NCBI GenBank assembly: GCA_012730045.1
Contig: JAAYBR010000127.1
Span: forward strand, 1 to 41,442
Source of the DNA: Candidatus Hydrogenedentota bacterium
Lineage (GTDB): Bacteria > Hydrogenedentota > Hydrogenedentia > Hydrogenedentales > CAITNO01
DNA length: 41,442 bases
Direction of reading: 5' to 3'
Positions within the stretch are counted from its first letter, which is position 1. Each line of letters starts with the position of its first letter. A program made the position numbers and the translations under genes. Below are positions 23,579 through 31,677 of the stretch, in pieces. The notes under the pieces are model-generated. The model saw only the letters and a list, made by a program, of their open reading frames with translations, was not told the origin of the DNA and did no database searches.

Positions 23579-25549
23579 CTATTTGCAGGAAACGCCCGGG
23601 GAGGGAAACCAGCTGTTCAAGAATGCGTCCGGTTTGTACGGATAGGTCGCCGATTTGATGTTCATCCAGGTGCGCTGGTCGCCCACGGCATAGAACAGGC
23701 AGGCATACCCCCCGTCGGATCCCAGGTCGGGGTCGCTGGCGTTGATGCCCTCGTCCAGCCCTTGGGGGGACAGCACGGGGTTTTCCCTGCTCAGTTCCCA
23801 GGCCTTCAGGTCGGCGGAACGGGCGATGTAGGTCTCAAAGAACCAGCGCGGTGTGCGGTGCTCGAGATAGAGGACGTAATAGAAGCCGTTGGCGAAGCGA
23901 ATGCAGGGGCAGGCGGCGTAGCGGTCCGTTCCGAGCAGGGCGTCGGGCACGGGGGTCCACTTCACAAGGTCATCCGACCGGGCGAACTTGACAGTGAAGG
24001 CGGGATAGGACTGGTCGTTGCTTTCATAGGCCATGACAAACCCGTCCGGACCCGCGCACACGGAGCTGTTGAACAGCCCCTCGTCCTTCTGCCTGCGGAC
24101 GGCGGGGGCATCCTCCCACGTTTTCAGGTCCTTGGACCAGAAATGGTGGATGTCGGTCCAGCCTCCCTTCTCAAACCGGCTCGCAAAGGCGTGGAACGTG
24201 TCCCCGGTGACAAAGGCGCAGCCCAGGCTGTGGCCCTCGCCAAAAGAGGCCAGCACCTCCCCCGTTTCCCCGTCGGCCAGTTCCAGCCGGTAGTCTGCGG
24301 CCGTTCCCCCGCTGGCGGGCCGAATGCATTTCATCAGGCAGTTCCGCCCCTTCCACGCGAAGGGGGAAACCTCGCACAGATCCCGCTGGACGAGTTTCTT
24401 GTTCAGCGGCGCCGACACCGGGGTGGTGTCCGGCGCGGGCGGGACGAGGTCGGCGTAGTGCTCCGCCGGCCAGTGGCCCAGCCGCTGGAAGCCCTCCGGC
24501 ACGGGCTGCTGGAACTGCACATAGGCCATGCAGTTTCCTTTGGTGGTGTGTTTGAAGTCGGGCAGGGTCTCCTTCTCGACCTTCACGCCGAAGAGGGTGT
24601 ACCCCATGAGCAGGCAGTCCTCAAAGTCGGCGGCAAAATGTTTCCCCGCCTGCACGCTCTGCACCACGCCGTCCGTGGGGGTGCCCGCGGGCTGCGAGAA
24701 GTTCAGGGCAATGAGCTTGCACCCGGTGCATTTCGCGCGGGTGAAGGTCTTGAACCCGAAGTTGCCGCCCTTCAGCGCGCACTGGGGCCCCACCATCACG
24801 CAGTCCTCGAAGAAGACATCGGGCCGGTCGGGCATGGCCTGGTTCTCCACACGGACATAGGCCGCCGCCGTGTCGCCCCACCAGTCCAGCGCGTGGAGGT
24901 GGCACCGCCGGTAGGTGATGGGCTCCTCCGGCCGGGCCAGGCAGCTCGCCACGCCGCCGCCAAAAGCGCGGCCGATGCTCACGCAGTCCTCCACCAGCAC
25001 CGAAAAAGGCTCCACCTTGTCCGTGCAGTCGAAGAAGAGACCGCCGTCGCCGCCGGTGGCGTACAGGCGCTTCAGCTCCCAGCGGTCCCACCCGATGGCC
25101 GAGAAGGTCTCGTCCTTGTGCTCCTTGGACCATCCCTTGGAGTACGAGCGGATGTTTCCCCACCAGTCATAGCTTTTGAACCCCTTTTCCGGGTCTCCGG
25201 AGTCCAGGATCACCCAGCCTTTGCGCCCGGAGCCCAGGCTGCCGTCAAAGTCGCCGACCAGCGTGTTCCACGCCCCCTTCGCCCCCTTGTGCGCAGGGTA
25301 CAGATTGGCCTCCATGTAGGTGTCCGGCCGGATGATGATCCGGTGCCCCCCCGTGTCGTCCGGAACGGCCAGCAGCGCCTTCTGCACGGTGCGGAAGGCC
25401 TTTTCCCAGGACGAGCCGTCCGAGTCGTCGCCGAGCTTGGACACATAGAGGGCTTTTCCGGCGGGCGCGGCGTCCTGCGCCCCAAGGGACGATGGGAAAC
25501 CCGCCAGGACGGCAACTGCCAGCAGGACGGCCAAGGTGTTTGTTCTCAT
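23579..25549 (-). CDS. Secreted beta-helix plus beta-propeller (GH43/GH32-like) protein
   Basis: The 656-residue product has a signal peptide (TNTLAVLLAVAVLAGFPSSLGAQ). The first ~350 residues read as a right-handed parallel beta helix (FRTVQKALLAVPDDTGGHRIIIRPDTY, then repeated VFFEDCVMVGP-type rungs). The last ~270 look like a five-bladed propeller of the GH43/GH32 kind (FHAFASRFEKGGWTDIHHFWSKDLKTWE, YYVLYLEHRTPRWFFETYIARSADLKAWE). Such fusions degrade or bind plant or algal polysaccharides; catalytic residues were not assigned. The start at 25549 follows AAAGGAAG at correct spacing. Last gene of a three-gene operon, 23 bases after the dehydrogenase gene. Confidence 0.78.
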   Translation of the reverse strand: MRTNTLAVLLAVAVLAGFPSSLGAQDAAPAGKALYVSKLGDDSDGSSWEKAFRTVQKALLAVPDDTGGHRIIIRPDTYMEANLYPAHKGAKGAWNTLVGDFDGSLGSGRKGWVILDSGDPEKGFKSYDWWGNIRSYSKGWSKEHKDETFSAIGWDRWELKRLYATGGDGGLFFDCTDKVEPFSVLVEDCVSIGRAFGGGVASCLARPEEPITYRRCHLHALDWWGDTAAAYVRVENQAMPDRPDVFFEDCVMVGPQCALKGGNFGFKTFTRAKCTGCKLIALNFSQPAGTPTDGVVQSVQAGKHFAADFEDCLLMGYTLFGVKVEKETLPDFKHTTKGNCMAYVQFQQPVPEGFQRLGHWPAEHYADLVPPAPDTTPVSAPLNKKLVQRDLCEVSPFAWKGRNCLMKCIRPASGGTAADYRLELADGETGEVLASFGEGHSLGCAFVTGDTFHAFASRFEKGGWTDIHHFWSKDLKTWEDAPAVRRQKDEGLFNSSVCAGPDGFVMAYESNDQSYPAFTVKFARSDDLVKWTPVPDALLGTDRYAACPCIRFANGFYYVLYLEHRTPRWFFETYIARSADLKAWELSRENPVLSPQGLDEGINASDPDLGSDGGYACLFYAVGDQRTWMNIKSATYPYKPDAFLNSWFPSPGVSCK

Positions 25550-25572
25550 CTCAGTCTTCCTTTCACCGTGCT

Positions 25573-26538
25573 TTAGGCCACCCGGTTGGGCGGCTCCCCG
25601 CCCCGCAGGACGGCGACGATGTTGCTCGCGGCGAGGGCGGCCATGCACGCGCGCGTCTCCAAGGACGCACTGCCGAGGTGCGGGATCAGGACCGCGTTTT
25701 CGCAGTCCAGCAGGTCGGGATGCACGCGCGGCTCCTTCTCGAAGACGTCAATGCCCGCCGCGAAGATTTCCCCGGACCGGAGGGCGCGGGCGAGGGCCGC
25801 CTCGTCCACGACGGGCCCCCGGGAGGTGTTGACGAACACGGCGGTCCGCTTCATCGCCGCGAACTCCGCGTCGGAGAAGGCGTGCCGGGTGTCCGGCGTC
25901 AGGGGGCAGTGGACGGTGAGAAAGTCGGCCTCGCGGAGGAGGGCGGCCTTGTCCGTGAACACCACGCCGAGCGCGTTCTCCGCATCCTCCGGGAGCCGGT
26001 TCACGTCGGTGTAGAGGACGCGCATGGAGAACCCGGCGGCGCGCCGCGCCATGACCTGCCCGATCCGGCCCATGCCGAAGACGCCCAGCGTCGCGCCGTG
26101 GATGTCCATGCCGAGGAGTTGCATGGGCGACCAGCAGGTCCATTGTCCGGCGCGCAGATAGCGCTCTCCCTCGCCGATGCGGCGCGCGGCGGCCATGAGC
26201 AGGGTCCAGGCGAGGTCCGCCGTGGTCTCCGTGAGCACGTCAGGGGTGTTGGACACGGCCACACCCCGCGCCCGGGCCGCAGTCAGGTCTATGTTGTCGA
26301 AGCCGACGGCGTTGTTGGCCACGATGCGCAGTCCGGGGCCTGCGGCATCGAGCACGGCGCCGTCAATGCGGTCCGTGAGCATGGGCAGGAGCGCGTCCGC
26401 GCCGCGGACCGCCGCCAGCAGCTTCGCACGGGGGATGGGGCCGTCCTGGGAGGTTACCAGCACGGCCTCCGCGCCGAAGGCCTCACGGAGCACGCGGAGG
26501 CCCTTTTCCGGTATGGTTTGCGTCACGACAATTTTCAT
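25573..26538 (-). CDS. D-2-hydroxyacid dehydrogenase (glyoxylate/hydroxypyruvate reductase type)
   Basis: The 321-residue cytoplasmic NAD(P)-dependent enzyme reduces 2-ketoacids such as glyoxylate or hydroxypyruvate to D-hydroxyacids. It shows the Rossmann motif GVFGMGRIG (152-160), the substrate loop NNAVGFDNID (75-84) and the catalytic triad R240 (VNTSRGPVVDE), E269 (FEKEPRVHP) and H287 (LIPHLGSAS). The best match by eye is D-glycerate dehydrogenase/GhrB; exact substrate is not fixed. It lies between two secreted glycan-type proteins, 18 and 23 bases from them, which suggests a role in catabolising their sugar-acid products. Confidence 0.9.
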   Translation of the reverse strand: MKIVVTQTIPEKGLRVLREAFGAEAVLVTSQDGPIPRAKLLAAVRGADALLPMLTDRIDGAVLDAAGPGLRIVANNAVGFDNIDLTAARARGVAVSNTPDVLTETTADLAWTLLMAAARRIGEGERYLRAGQWTCWSPMQLLGMDIHGATLGVFGMGRIGQVMARRAAGFSMRVLYTDVNRLPEDAENALGVVFTDKAALLREADFLTVHCPLTPDTRHAFSDAEFAAMKRTAVFVNTSRGPVVDEAALARALRSGEIFAAGIDVFEKEPRVHPDLLDCENAVLIPHLGSASLETRACMAALAASNIVAVLRGGEPPNRVA

Positions 26539-26556
26539 CTGTTTCAGCTCCCGGAG

Positions 26557-29500
26557 TTATTGTTTCTGGCTCAGGCTTTCCAGCGCCTCGGCGATCTGTC
26601 TGCGCCGCGCCTCGATGGGCGCGGGGTCCTTGGTGAACTCGGTCAGGCTTTCCGTGATTTCCGGCGGCACGGCCAGCAGCGCGGAGAGACGGTCCCGCTC
26701 CTCCGGCGTCAGCCGGTCCCCCTTCTCCTCCAGCGCCCGCCGCAGCAGGGCCAGGTACTCGTAGTCCTCAATGCCGTCGCGCAGCATCTCGATGCGCACC
26801 GTGTCCACCGGCGGCTCAAACACCGGCCCGGCGGGCCGCCCGTCCGCCACCGACTCGGGGGGATACAGGAAGCGCCCGTCGCCGTTGCCCCAGGGGCGGC
26901 GCCCCGGCTCGTTGCCGTAGCCGTACTCCCACCCCATCGGGTCCTCGTAGGGGTTCTGAGGGTGTTCGGGGTCGGGGTAGGCCGTCGGGCTGTTCCACAG
27001 CAGGGTTTCCCAGATGAGCAGGCCCTGCACGCCCCGCTGCCAGGTCTGCCACAGCCACACGCGCAGCTCCGTGCCCGGGTGGTCAATGAACAGCGTCGCA
27101 TAGGGCGCCTTGGGCCCCGTGCAGATGTACCACCAGATCCGCTCGCCCAGCGCCTGCCGCGCCTGGGCCTCCTTCTCCCGCCACTCCGGCGTGAGGGGGC
27201 ACCAGATGTTGGGGCCTCCCGCCAGCTCGTCGTGGATTTCCTCCGTCAGCATCCGGTGGATGCCCGGCGCGGCGTCTTTCAGGCGCAGGAACCCGTCCAT
27301 GACGAAGGCGTAGTCCTTGGGCTCGGGCTCGTCGAACCAGTACACAAACCCGTCGTCCAGCCAGCCCTTCTCGCGCAGGTGCTCCTCCACCTGCCGGCAG
27401 TATTCCGTGAAGAGACGCCGGTACACCGGCGACTCCTCCGGGAAGCCCAGGAGCGACGGCGGCGTGCGGGAGTAGTAGGTGCCGCCGCCCATGCCCTCCA
27501 TGGGCACCGAGAAGGTGTTGAAGTGGTACTTTTCAAAGGCCTCCGCCATGGCCCGGTCGTACCGGGTCCAGTCAATGGAGACCTCCAGCGACTCCGGGTC
27601 CGCGGGGGGATTGTCCGGCGACACCTCCGGCCACCGCACGGTGAACGGGTCGAACGGGGCGGGGTCGTAGGGGCAGATGTGGTGGTCCGCCAGCGCGCGG
27701 AGATAGGCGTCCACCACGCGGCGCTGGTCCGCCTCTTCGGAGACGCGGTGGTATGCCAGGGGCTTGGAGATGTCCATGCCGAAGGCGGTCGTGCAGGTCA
27801 TGCGGTCCGGCAGGGTGAACCCGAACACGCGCACCTCCAGCGGCGCCTCCGTCTCATACCCGTCGGCTGCAACGCGCAGCGTTCCCCGGTACTCGCCCGG
27901 CGGCGTGTCCTTGGCCGGTTTCACGCGCACCCAGTAGGGCTGGTTCTCCCCGGCGGGAACGTCCACGGGGGCCGTCTGCGGCGGCAGCGGATCGGGCCAC
28001 GGCGCGGCCACGCCCGTCCGGTCGGTCGGCGTGGTCACGGGCACATGCCGGACCCGCAGCACGGACACGCCCTCCGCGGGGATCAACGCGCCGCCCGGCC
28101 CCTCCAGCGCGGAGGCGGTCACGGTCACGCCCCGCAGGGTTTCTTGCGGCCGCACCACCAGCTGCGCCGCCTCGGCCTCGTTTTGGGCTGTCTCAATGCG
28201 GACGGCCTTTCCCTCCGCGGCGGGAAGCGGACGGCCCCGGGGGATTCTCCATCCGGAGGAGGCCCACCACAGGCCGTCCCCCAGCCGCTCCCCGTACGCC
28301 GTGCTGTAATACTCCGAGACGTCGAGGGTGTGGCGCAGCCGGACCCCCTTCGCCTCAATGGTGAGCGGGTGCCGGCCGGACGCTGAAGGCACGGGCAGGG
28401 GCTCGCCAAGCTTCCCCCGGGAAAAGACCGTGTCGCCGTCCAGCAGCGCGGCCTCCCCGCCGGTCTCCGCGCCGTTCTGGCGAAGGCGCAGGGTGACGCC
28501 CTTTTCCGCGTCGTCCGGGGAAAACAGTCCGGGCGCCTCCACGGACAGGTCCATGCCGTCGGCCAGCTCCTCCACGGCGAGCCAGCGCGTGTCGCCCTTC
28601 GCGGTCAGGGGCGGCCCGTCCAGTTCCGCCTCCACGCGGTAGCCGTGCATCTGCACGCTGCCGCCGGACGCCGAGCTGACGGACAGCCGGACCCAGAGCG
28701 CCTCTGCGGGCAGCAGGGTTTCGGGCACGGTCACTCCGGTCTTTTCCCCCTCTCCGGGCTCGCCGATCTCCGTCCAAGTGGCGCCGTCCCGGCTGGCCTC
28801 CGTCCGGAACACGGCTTCGCCGTAATGTTTGGTCCACAGGAACAGCCGCGCGGAAGTGACGGGGTGTTCCGCAATGCGGTGCTCAAAGGTCAGGTACATT
28901 CCATCGGAAAACACCATGCGGTATGTGTTGAATCCCGCAGTGAACTCCCGCGTGGGCCGGCACACGTTCGTGTTGTTCTCCGCCATGGGCGCCGCGAAGA
29001 AGTAGTCGTTGCCGGCGATCCGCTCGCCCGCGCCCAGCTCCACCGCCCCGAAACGCGCGTGGGCGGGCACCGCCCGGCAGAGTTGCAGCCCGTCAAAGCG
29101 GAACCGGAAGTCGCTTTCCCACTGTCCGAAACGGAACGACGACGGGCCCTCCCGGTGCGGGGTCGAGAACACCAGTTCCACGGGCTGCCACTGCTCGGTG
29201 AGGTTCGAGAGGTCCACGCTGAACACCCCCGTGCCCGTGACAGCCAAGCCGGCGTGCTTGCCCTCGCCGTCCCTGGCGGCGAAGAAGCGGAGGAGATAGG
29301 GCTTTCCGGGATCCAGCGAAAAGTCGCCGGACTGCCAGAAGGAGAGCGTCTCCCTCTGCCCCGTGCCCCGGATCCAGAGGCTGCGACTGCCGTCCCTGGG
29401 CTGCGCGTCGTCCAGCCCGCCCTCCCCGCCGGACAGGGTCCAGCCGGTTGGCGCGCCCGGAGCGCTCCCCTCCTCAAACGAGGGGTTGACCGTTTCCACA

Positions 29501-29568
29501 ACCTGTGCCGCGGCGAAACCGACCGGGATGGACACCGCAAGGGCGAAAATGCGCGCAAGACCCTTCAC
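26557..29568 (-). CDS. Secreted DUF4091 glycoside-hydrolase-like protein
   Basis: The 1003-residue product carries a signal peptide (IFALAVSIPVGFAAAQ). Order of domains: a carbohydrate-binding-like sandwich (NPSFEEGSAPGAPTGW..., residues ~25-170), a second beta domain with discoidin-like features (~180-320), a beta-rich linker, then the long DUF4091 region with a TIM-barrel-like core and the family signature LRDGIEDYEYLALLRRALEE near residue 920. DUF4091 proteins are predicted glycosidases of planctomycete-type and Bacteroidetes genomes. The GTG start at 29568 follows AAAGGAGG. First gene of the operon. Confidence 0.85.
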   Translation of the reverse strand: MKGLARIFALAVSIPVGFAAAQVVETVNPSFEEGSAPGAPTGWTLSGGEGGLDDAQPRDGSRSLWIRGTGQRETLSFWQSGDFSLDPGKPYLLRFFAARDGEGKHAGLAVTGTGVFSVDLSNLTEQWQPVELVFSTPHREGPSSFRFGQWESDFRFRFDGLQLCRAVPAHARFGAVELGAGERIAGNDYFFAAPMAENNTNVCRPTREFTAGFNTYRMVFSDGMYLTFEHRIAEHPVTSARLFLWTKHYGEAVFRTEASRDGATWTEIGEPGEGEKTGVTVPETLLPAEALWVRLSVSSASGGSVQMHGYRVEAELDGPPLTAKGDTRWLAVEELADGMDLSVEAPGLFSPDDAEKGVTLRLRQNGAETGGEAALLDGDTVFSRGKLGEPLPVPSASGRHPLTIEAKGVRLRHTLDVSEYYSTAYGERLGDGLWWASSGWRIPRGRPLPAAEGKAVRIETAQNEAEAAQLVVRPQETLRGVTVTASALEGPGGALIPAEGVSVLRVRHVPVTTPTDRTGVAAPWPDPLPPQTAPVDVPAGENQPYWVRVKPAKDTPPGEYRGTLRVAADGYETEAPLEVRVFGFTLPDRMTCTTAFGMDISKPLAYHRVSEEADQRRVVDAYLRALADHHICPYDPAPFDPFTVRWPEVSPDNPPADPESLEVSIDWTRYDRAMAEAFEKYHFNTFSVPMEGMGGGTYYSRTPPSLLGFPEESPVYRRLFTEYCRQVEEHLREKGWLDDGFVYWFDEPEPKDYAFVMDGFLRLKDAAPGIHRMLTEEIHDELAGGPNIWCPLTPEWREKEAQARQALGERIWWYICTGPKAPYATLFIDHPGTELRVWLWQTWQRGVQGLLIWETLLWNSPTAYPDPEHPQNPYEDPMGWEYGYGNEPGRRPWGNGDGRFLYPPESVADGRPAGPVFEPPVDTVRIEMLRDGIEDYEYLALLRRALEEKGDRLTPEERDRLSALLAVPPEITESLTEFTKDPAPIEARRRQIAEALESLSQKQ

Positions 29569-29624
29569 TGCTTCCTCCTTTCTTCTGTCGGCCGCATTTC
29601 TCCGTTTGCATCGCCGACCACCCG

Positions 29625-29654
29625 ATCATATCTCCAAGAGGAGGAAGGATACAA
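29625..29654 (-). promoter_or_regulatory. Promoter of the DUF4091 operon
   Basis: On the minus strand: -35 TTGTAT (29654-29649), 18-base spacer, -10 TATGAT (29630-29625), about 57 bases before the GTG start. The -10 is good, the -35 moderate. Confidence 0.55.
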
Positions 29655-29698
29655 TCGCCGGAGGCGGGGGATGCATGACCAGCCCACCGGCGGCACGG

Positions 29699-30160
29699 TC
29701 AGCGCAGGCGCTTGATCTGCACGAGCTGCCCGTTCAGTTCTTTGCTGCGGTGCCAGATCTGATCGCCGACGATTTCAAAATCAAAAACCTGTTCCTGTCC
29801 GCCGAAGGTGCCCGACACCCGCATCTTGTCATGGGTTACGGACCATTTCTCCTCGACGTAGTCCACCCCGTAGAGTTGCTTGGCCATCGGATTGGACGCG
29901 TACACCACGCCGCCTGCGGCCAGGGTGCATTTGGTCGGGAACCCATAGACGACAACCTCCCATTCCGAACCGATCAGGTTGCCCTCATTAAGCAGGGGGG
30001 GCGTCTTCGCGGGTTCGGCCGGAACGGAAGGCGCGGCGTTTGCGTCGCCGGCGACTGCAGGTGCCGGTTTCTGCCCCCGTATCATCTGCATCACAATCGG
30101 GAACCCGAGGAACACGATGAGCACCGCGCCAAAGATGAAGAGAAACTTGTTGTCTTCCAC
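29699..30160 (-). CDS. Membrane-anchored protein of unknown family, tandem paralog A
   Basis: Unrecognised family. The 153-residue product has the short cytoplasmic start VEDNK, one transmembrane helix (FLFIFGAVLIVFLGFPIVMQ), a Pro/Ala linker (~26-55) and a C-terminal domain of ~100 residues beginning TPPLLNEGNLIGSEWE, with NPMAKQLYGVDY, GTFGG and VFDFEIVGD and ending QIKRLR. Paralogs B and C share this plan. GTG at 30160 is chosen because it aligns with the ATG of both paralogs and because a promoter (30203-30230) lies between it and the longer in-frame start at 30250. Alternating strands suggest a small beta-barrel outside the membrane; this is inference. Confidence 0.8.
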   Translation of the reverse strand: MEDNKFLFIFGAVLIVFLGFPIVMQMIRGQKPAPAVAGDANAAPSVPAEPAKTPPLLNEGNLIGSEWEVVVYGFPTKCTLAAGGVVYASNPMAKQLYGVDYVEEKWSVTHDKMRVSGTFGGQEQVFDFEIVGDQIWHRSKELNGQLVQIKRLR

Positions 30161-30202
30161 GGCTAAGAACTCTCGGGTCGCCCAAAAAAAATCACTATTA
30201 TC

Positions 30203-30230
30203 AGTATACAGAGAAAGGTTTTTTTGACAA
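30203..30230 (-). promoter_or_regulatory. Promoter of paralog A
   Basis: On the minus strand: -35 TTGTCA (30230-30225), 16-base spacer, -10 TATACT (30208-30203). The leader to the GTG is about 35 bases. The rest of the 302-base gap between paralogs A and B (30231-30462) has a short GCCGTGG/CCACGGC hairpin at about 30380-30398 without a T-run, and nothing else recognisable. Confidence 0.75.
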
Positions 30231-30462
30231 GGATATATTGGTTCAACCAATTGGTCTGTGGGCCTGCGGCGCAGGGAAGGGATGGGGACGGCAACGGCTG
30301 CGGCGTCTTATCTCAGGAGGCACCCTCCGGCAGGGTCAGGAACAATCCTGCTCCGGACCATCCAAGTGCCTGTGAGGAGACGCCGTGGTCCCACGGCTGT
30401 GGAAGGGGGGGGCAGTCTCTCCCAAGTAAACGGGACGGGAAAGGACTGCGGGGGGGAATACA

Positions 30463-30924
30463 TCAGCGGAGGCGCTTCACTTCCCCCAGTTTTCCCTTTA
30501 ATTCAGGGTTGTGATAGAACAGTTTGCTTCCGATGATTTCGAAATCGAACTCGTAGTCTTTTCCCCCGAAAGACATAAACATTTTCACCTTCTCATAGTT
30601 CACCTGCCACCGGCCCTCCAAATAGTCCACACCGTACACCTGTTTCGCCATGGGATGGGACGCGTAGACAACCCCCCCGGCGGCCAGGCTGACCGTCACC
30701 GGAAACCCCTGCACGTCGGCCTCCCACTCGGTGCCGATCAGGTTGCCCTCATTGAGCAGCGGCGGCTCCTTTGGGGGCTGCGCGGGGGCTTCCGCCGCCC
30801 CCGCCGGGGTGCCGGGGGCGCCCGCCTTGGCCGGCCCCCCGCGGGCCGCCTGCAGGACCACGGGCAGTCCCAGAAACACAACCAGCACCGCCCCGAAGAA
30901 AAACAGAAACTTGTTGTCTTCCAT
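30463..30924 (-). CDS. Membrane-anchored protein of unknown family, tandem paralog B
   Basis: The 153-residue product shares the plan of A and C: MEDNK, one transmembrane helix (FLFFFGAVLVVFLGLPVVLQ), a Gly/Ala/Pro linker, then PPLLNEGNLIGTEWEADVQG, HPMAKQVYGVDYLEGRW, SFGGKDYEFDFEIIG and the end EVKRLR. Identity to A is highest in the membrane helix and the LLNEGNLIG-EWE and AAGGVVYAS-PMAKQ blocks. No cysteine, no catalytic pattern. The ATG at 30924 has AGGGACC at normal spacing and its own promoter upstream. Function unknown. Confidence 0.85.
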   Translation of the reverse strand: MEDNKFLFFFGAVLVVFLGLPVVLQAARGGPAKAGAPGTPAGAAEAPAQPPKEPPLLNEGNLIGTEWEADVQGFPVTVSLAAGGVVYASHPMAKQVYGVDYLEGRWQVNYEKVKMFMSFGGKDYEFDFEIIGSKLFYHNPELKGKLGEVKRLR

Positions 30925-30994
30925 TGCAGAGGGTCCCTAATGAAACGCCACCTGTTTCCTGACCTGAAAAACGCCGCCGCCAGCGCCCACTGTG

Positions 30995-31023
30995 ATTGTA
31001 ACAGGCCGCGCCTTATTCGACAA
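30995..31023 (-). promoter_or_regulatory. Promoter of paralog B
   Basis: On the minus strand: -35 TTGTCG (31023-31018), 17-base spacer, -10 TACAAT (31000-30995), about 70 bases before the ATG. Confidence 0.75.
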
Positions 31024-31109
31024 GGGAAAATTTACGAAAACCCCGAAGCGGGAGCCGGGATCGGCGGGACGGGTGTGCGGACAGAGAGCGCCGCGCGGGG
31101 GAAGCCCGG

Positions 31110-31556
31110 TCAACGGAACCTCAAGATCTCATCCATCTTCTTGGATTTTGGGTTCACGAAATACACCTTGTCGCCCATTATCTCCAAGTCTATGGCGTAA
31201 TCCGTGCCCCCGAAACTGGTGGTAACGTGGACCTTGTCATAGTTGATGGTCCACCGTCCTTCCAAGTAGTCCTGGCCTGTGAACTGCTTGGCCATGGGAT
31301 GGGTGGCGTAGGCGACGCCCCCTGGGCCCAGGGTGATCTTAACCTTATAATTCTCCACGGTCGCCTGCCATTCGGAATTGATCAGGTTTGCCTCGTTGAG
31401 CAGCGGGGGGGTCTTGGTGGGCGGGGGGGGGGCATCCGCTGTGACGGCGGCCCCTTCAGTGGCAGGCTTTCCCTTCACCACCTGCATCACGATTGGGAAA
31501 CCCAGGATGCCGGCCAGCACCACCGCAAAGACGATAAGAACTTTGTTGTCTTCCAT
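31110..31556 (-). CDS. Membrane-anchored protein of unknown family, tandem paralog C
   Basis: The 148-residue product is the most diverged of the three: MEDNK, a transmembrane helix (VLIVFAVVLAGILGFPIVMQ), a shorter Pro-rich linker, then TPPLLNEANLINSEWQATVE, HPMAKQFTGQDYLEGRWTINYDKV, SFGGTDYAIDLEIMG and the end DEILRFR. Blocks kept in all three paralogs (PPLLNE-NLI, EW, PMAKQ, DY-E--W, FGG, D-EI-G, R-R) probably mark the fold or a ligand site. AGGGAC precedes the ATG, and its promoter overlaps the stop of the agarase-like gene. Function unknown. Confidence 0.85.
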   Translation of the reverse strand: MEDNKVLIVFAVVLAGILGFPIVMQVVKGKPATEGAAVTADAPPPPTKTPPLLNEANLINSEWQATVENYKVKITLGPGGVAYATHPMAKQFTGQDYLEGRWTINYDKVHVTTSFGGTDYAIDLEIMGDKVYFVNPKSKKMDEILRFR

Positions 31557-31648
31557 GCCGTGAAGTCCCTAACAGACAGCGTTGAACCCCTGAAGAAACC
31601 GCCCCGCACCCGGGAGCGACCGGTCTGCCCCCTGGAAGGGGGTACCTT

Positions 31649-31677
31649 CTTATACCGTAAAACGGTTCCGTAGTCAA
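31649..31677 (-). promoter_or_regulatory. Promoter of paralog C
   Basis: On the minus strand: -35 TTGACT (31677-31672), 17-base spacer, -10 TATAAG (31654-31649). The -35 overlaps the stop codon of the agarase-like gene, so the paralog can be expressed independently of it. Confidence 0.75.

Noticed and set aside
25492-28386. Plus-strand open frame of about 960 codons
   Set aside because: Antisense to the dehydrogenase and DUF4091 genes, which have strong family motifs. No support of its own.
30161-30250. Extended N-terminus for paralog A from an ATG at 30250
   Set aside because: The extra 30 residues are absent in both paralogs, and a good sigma-70 promoter lies within this stretch, so the GTG at 30160 is the better start.
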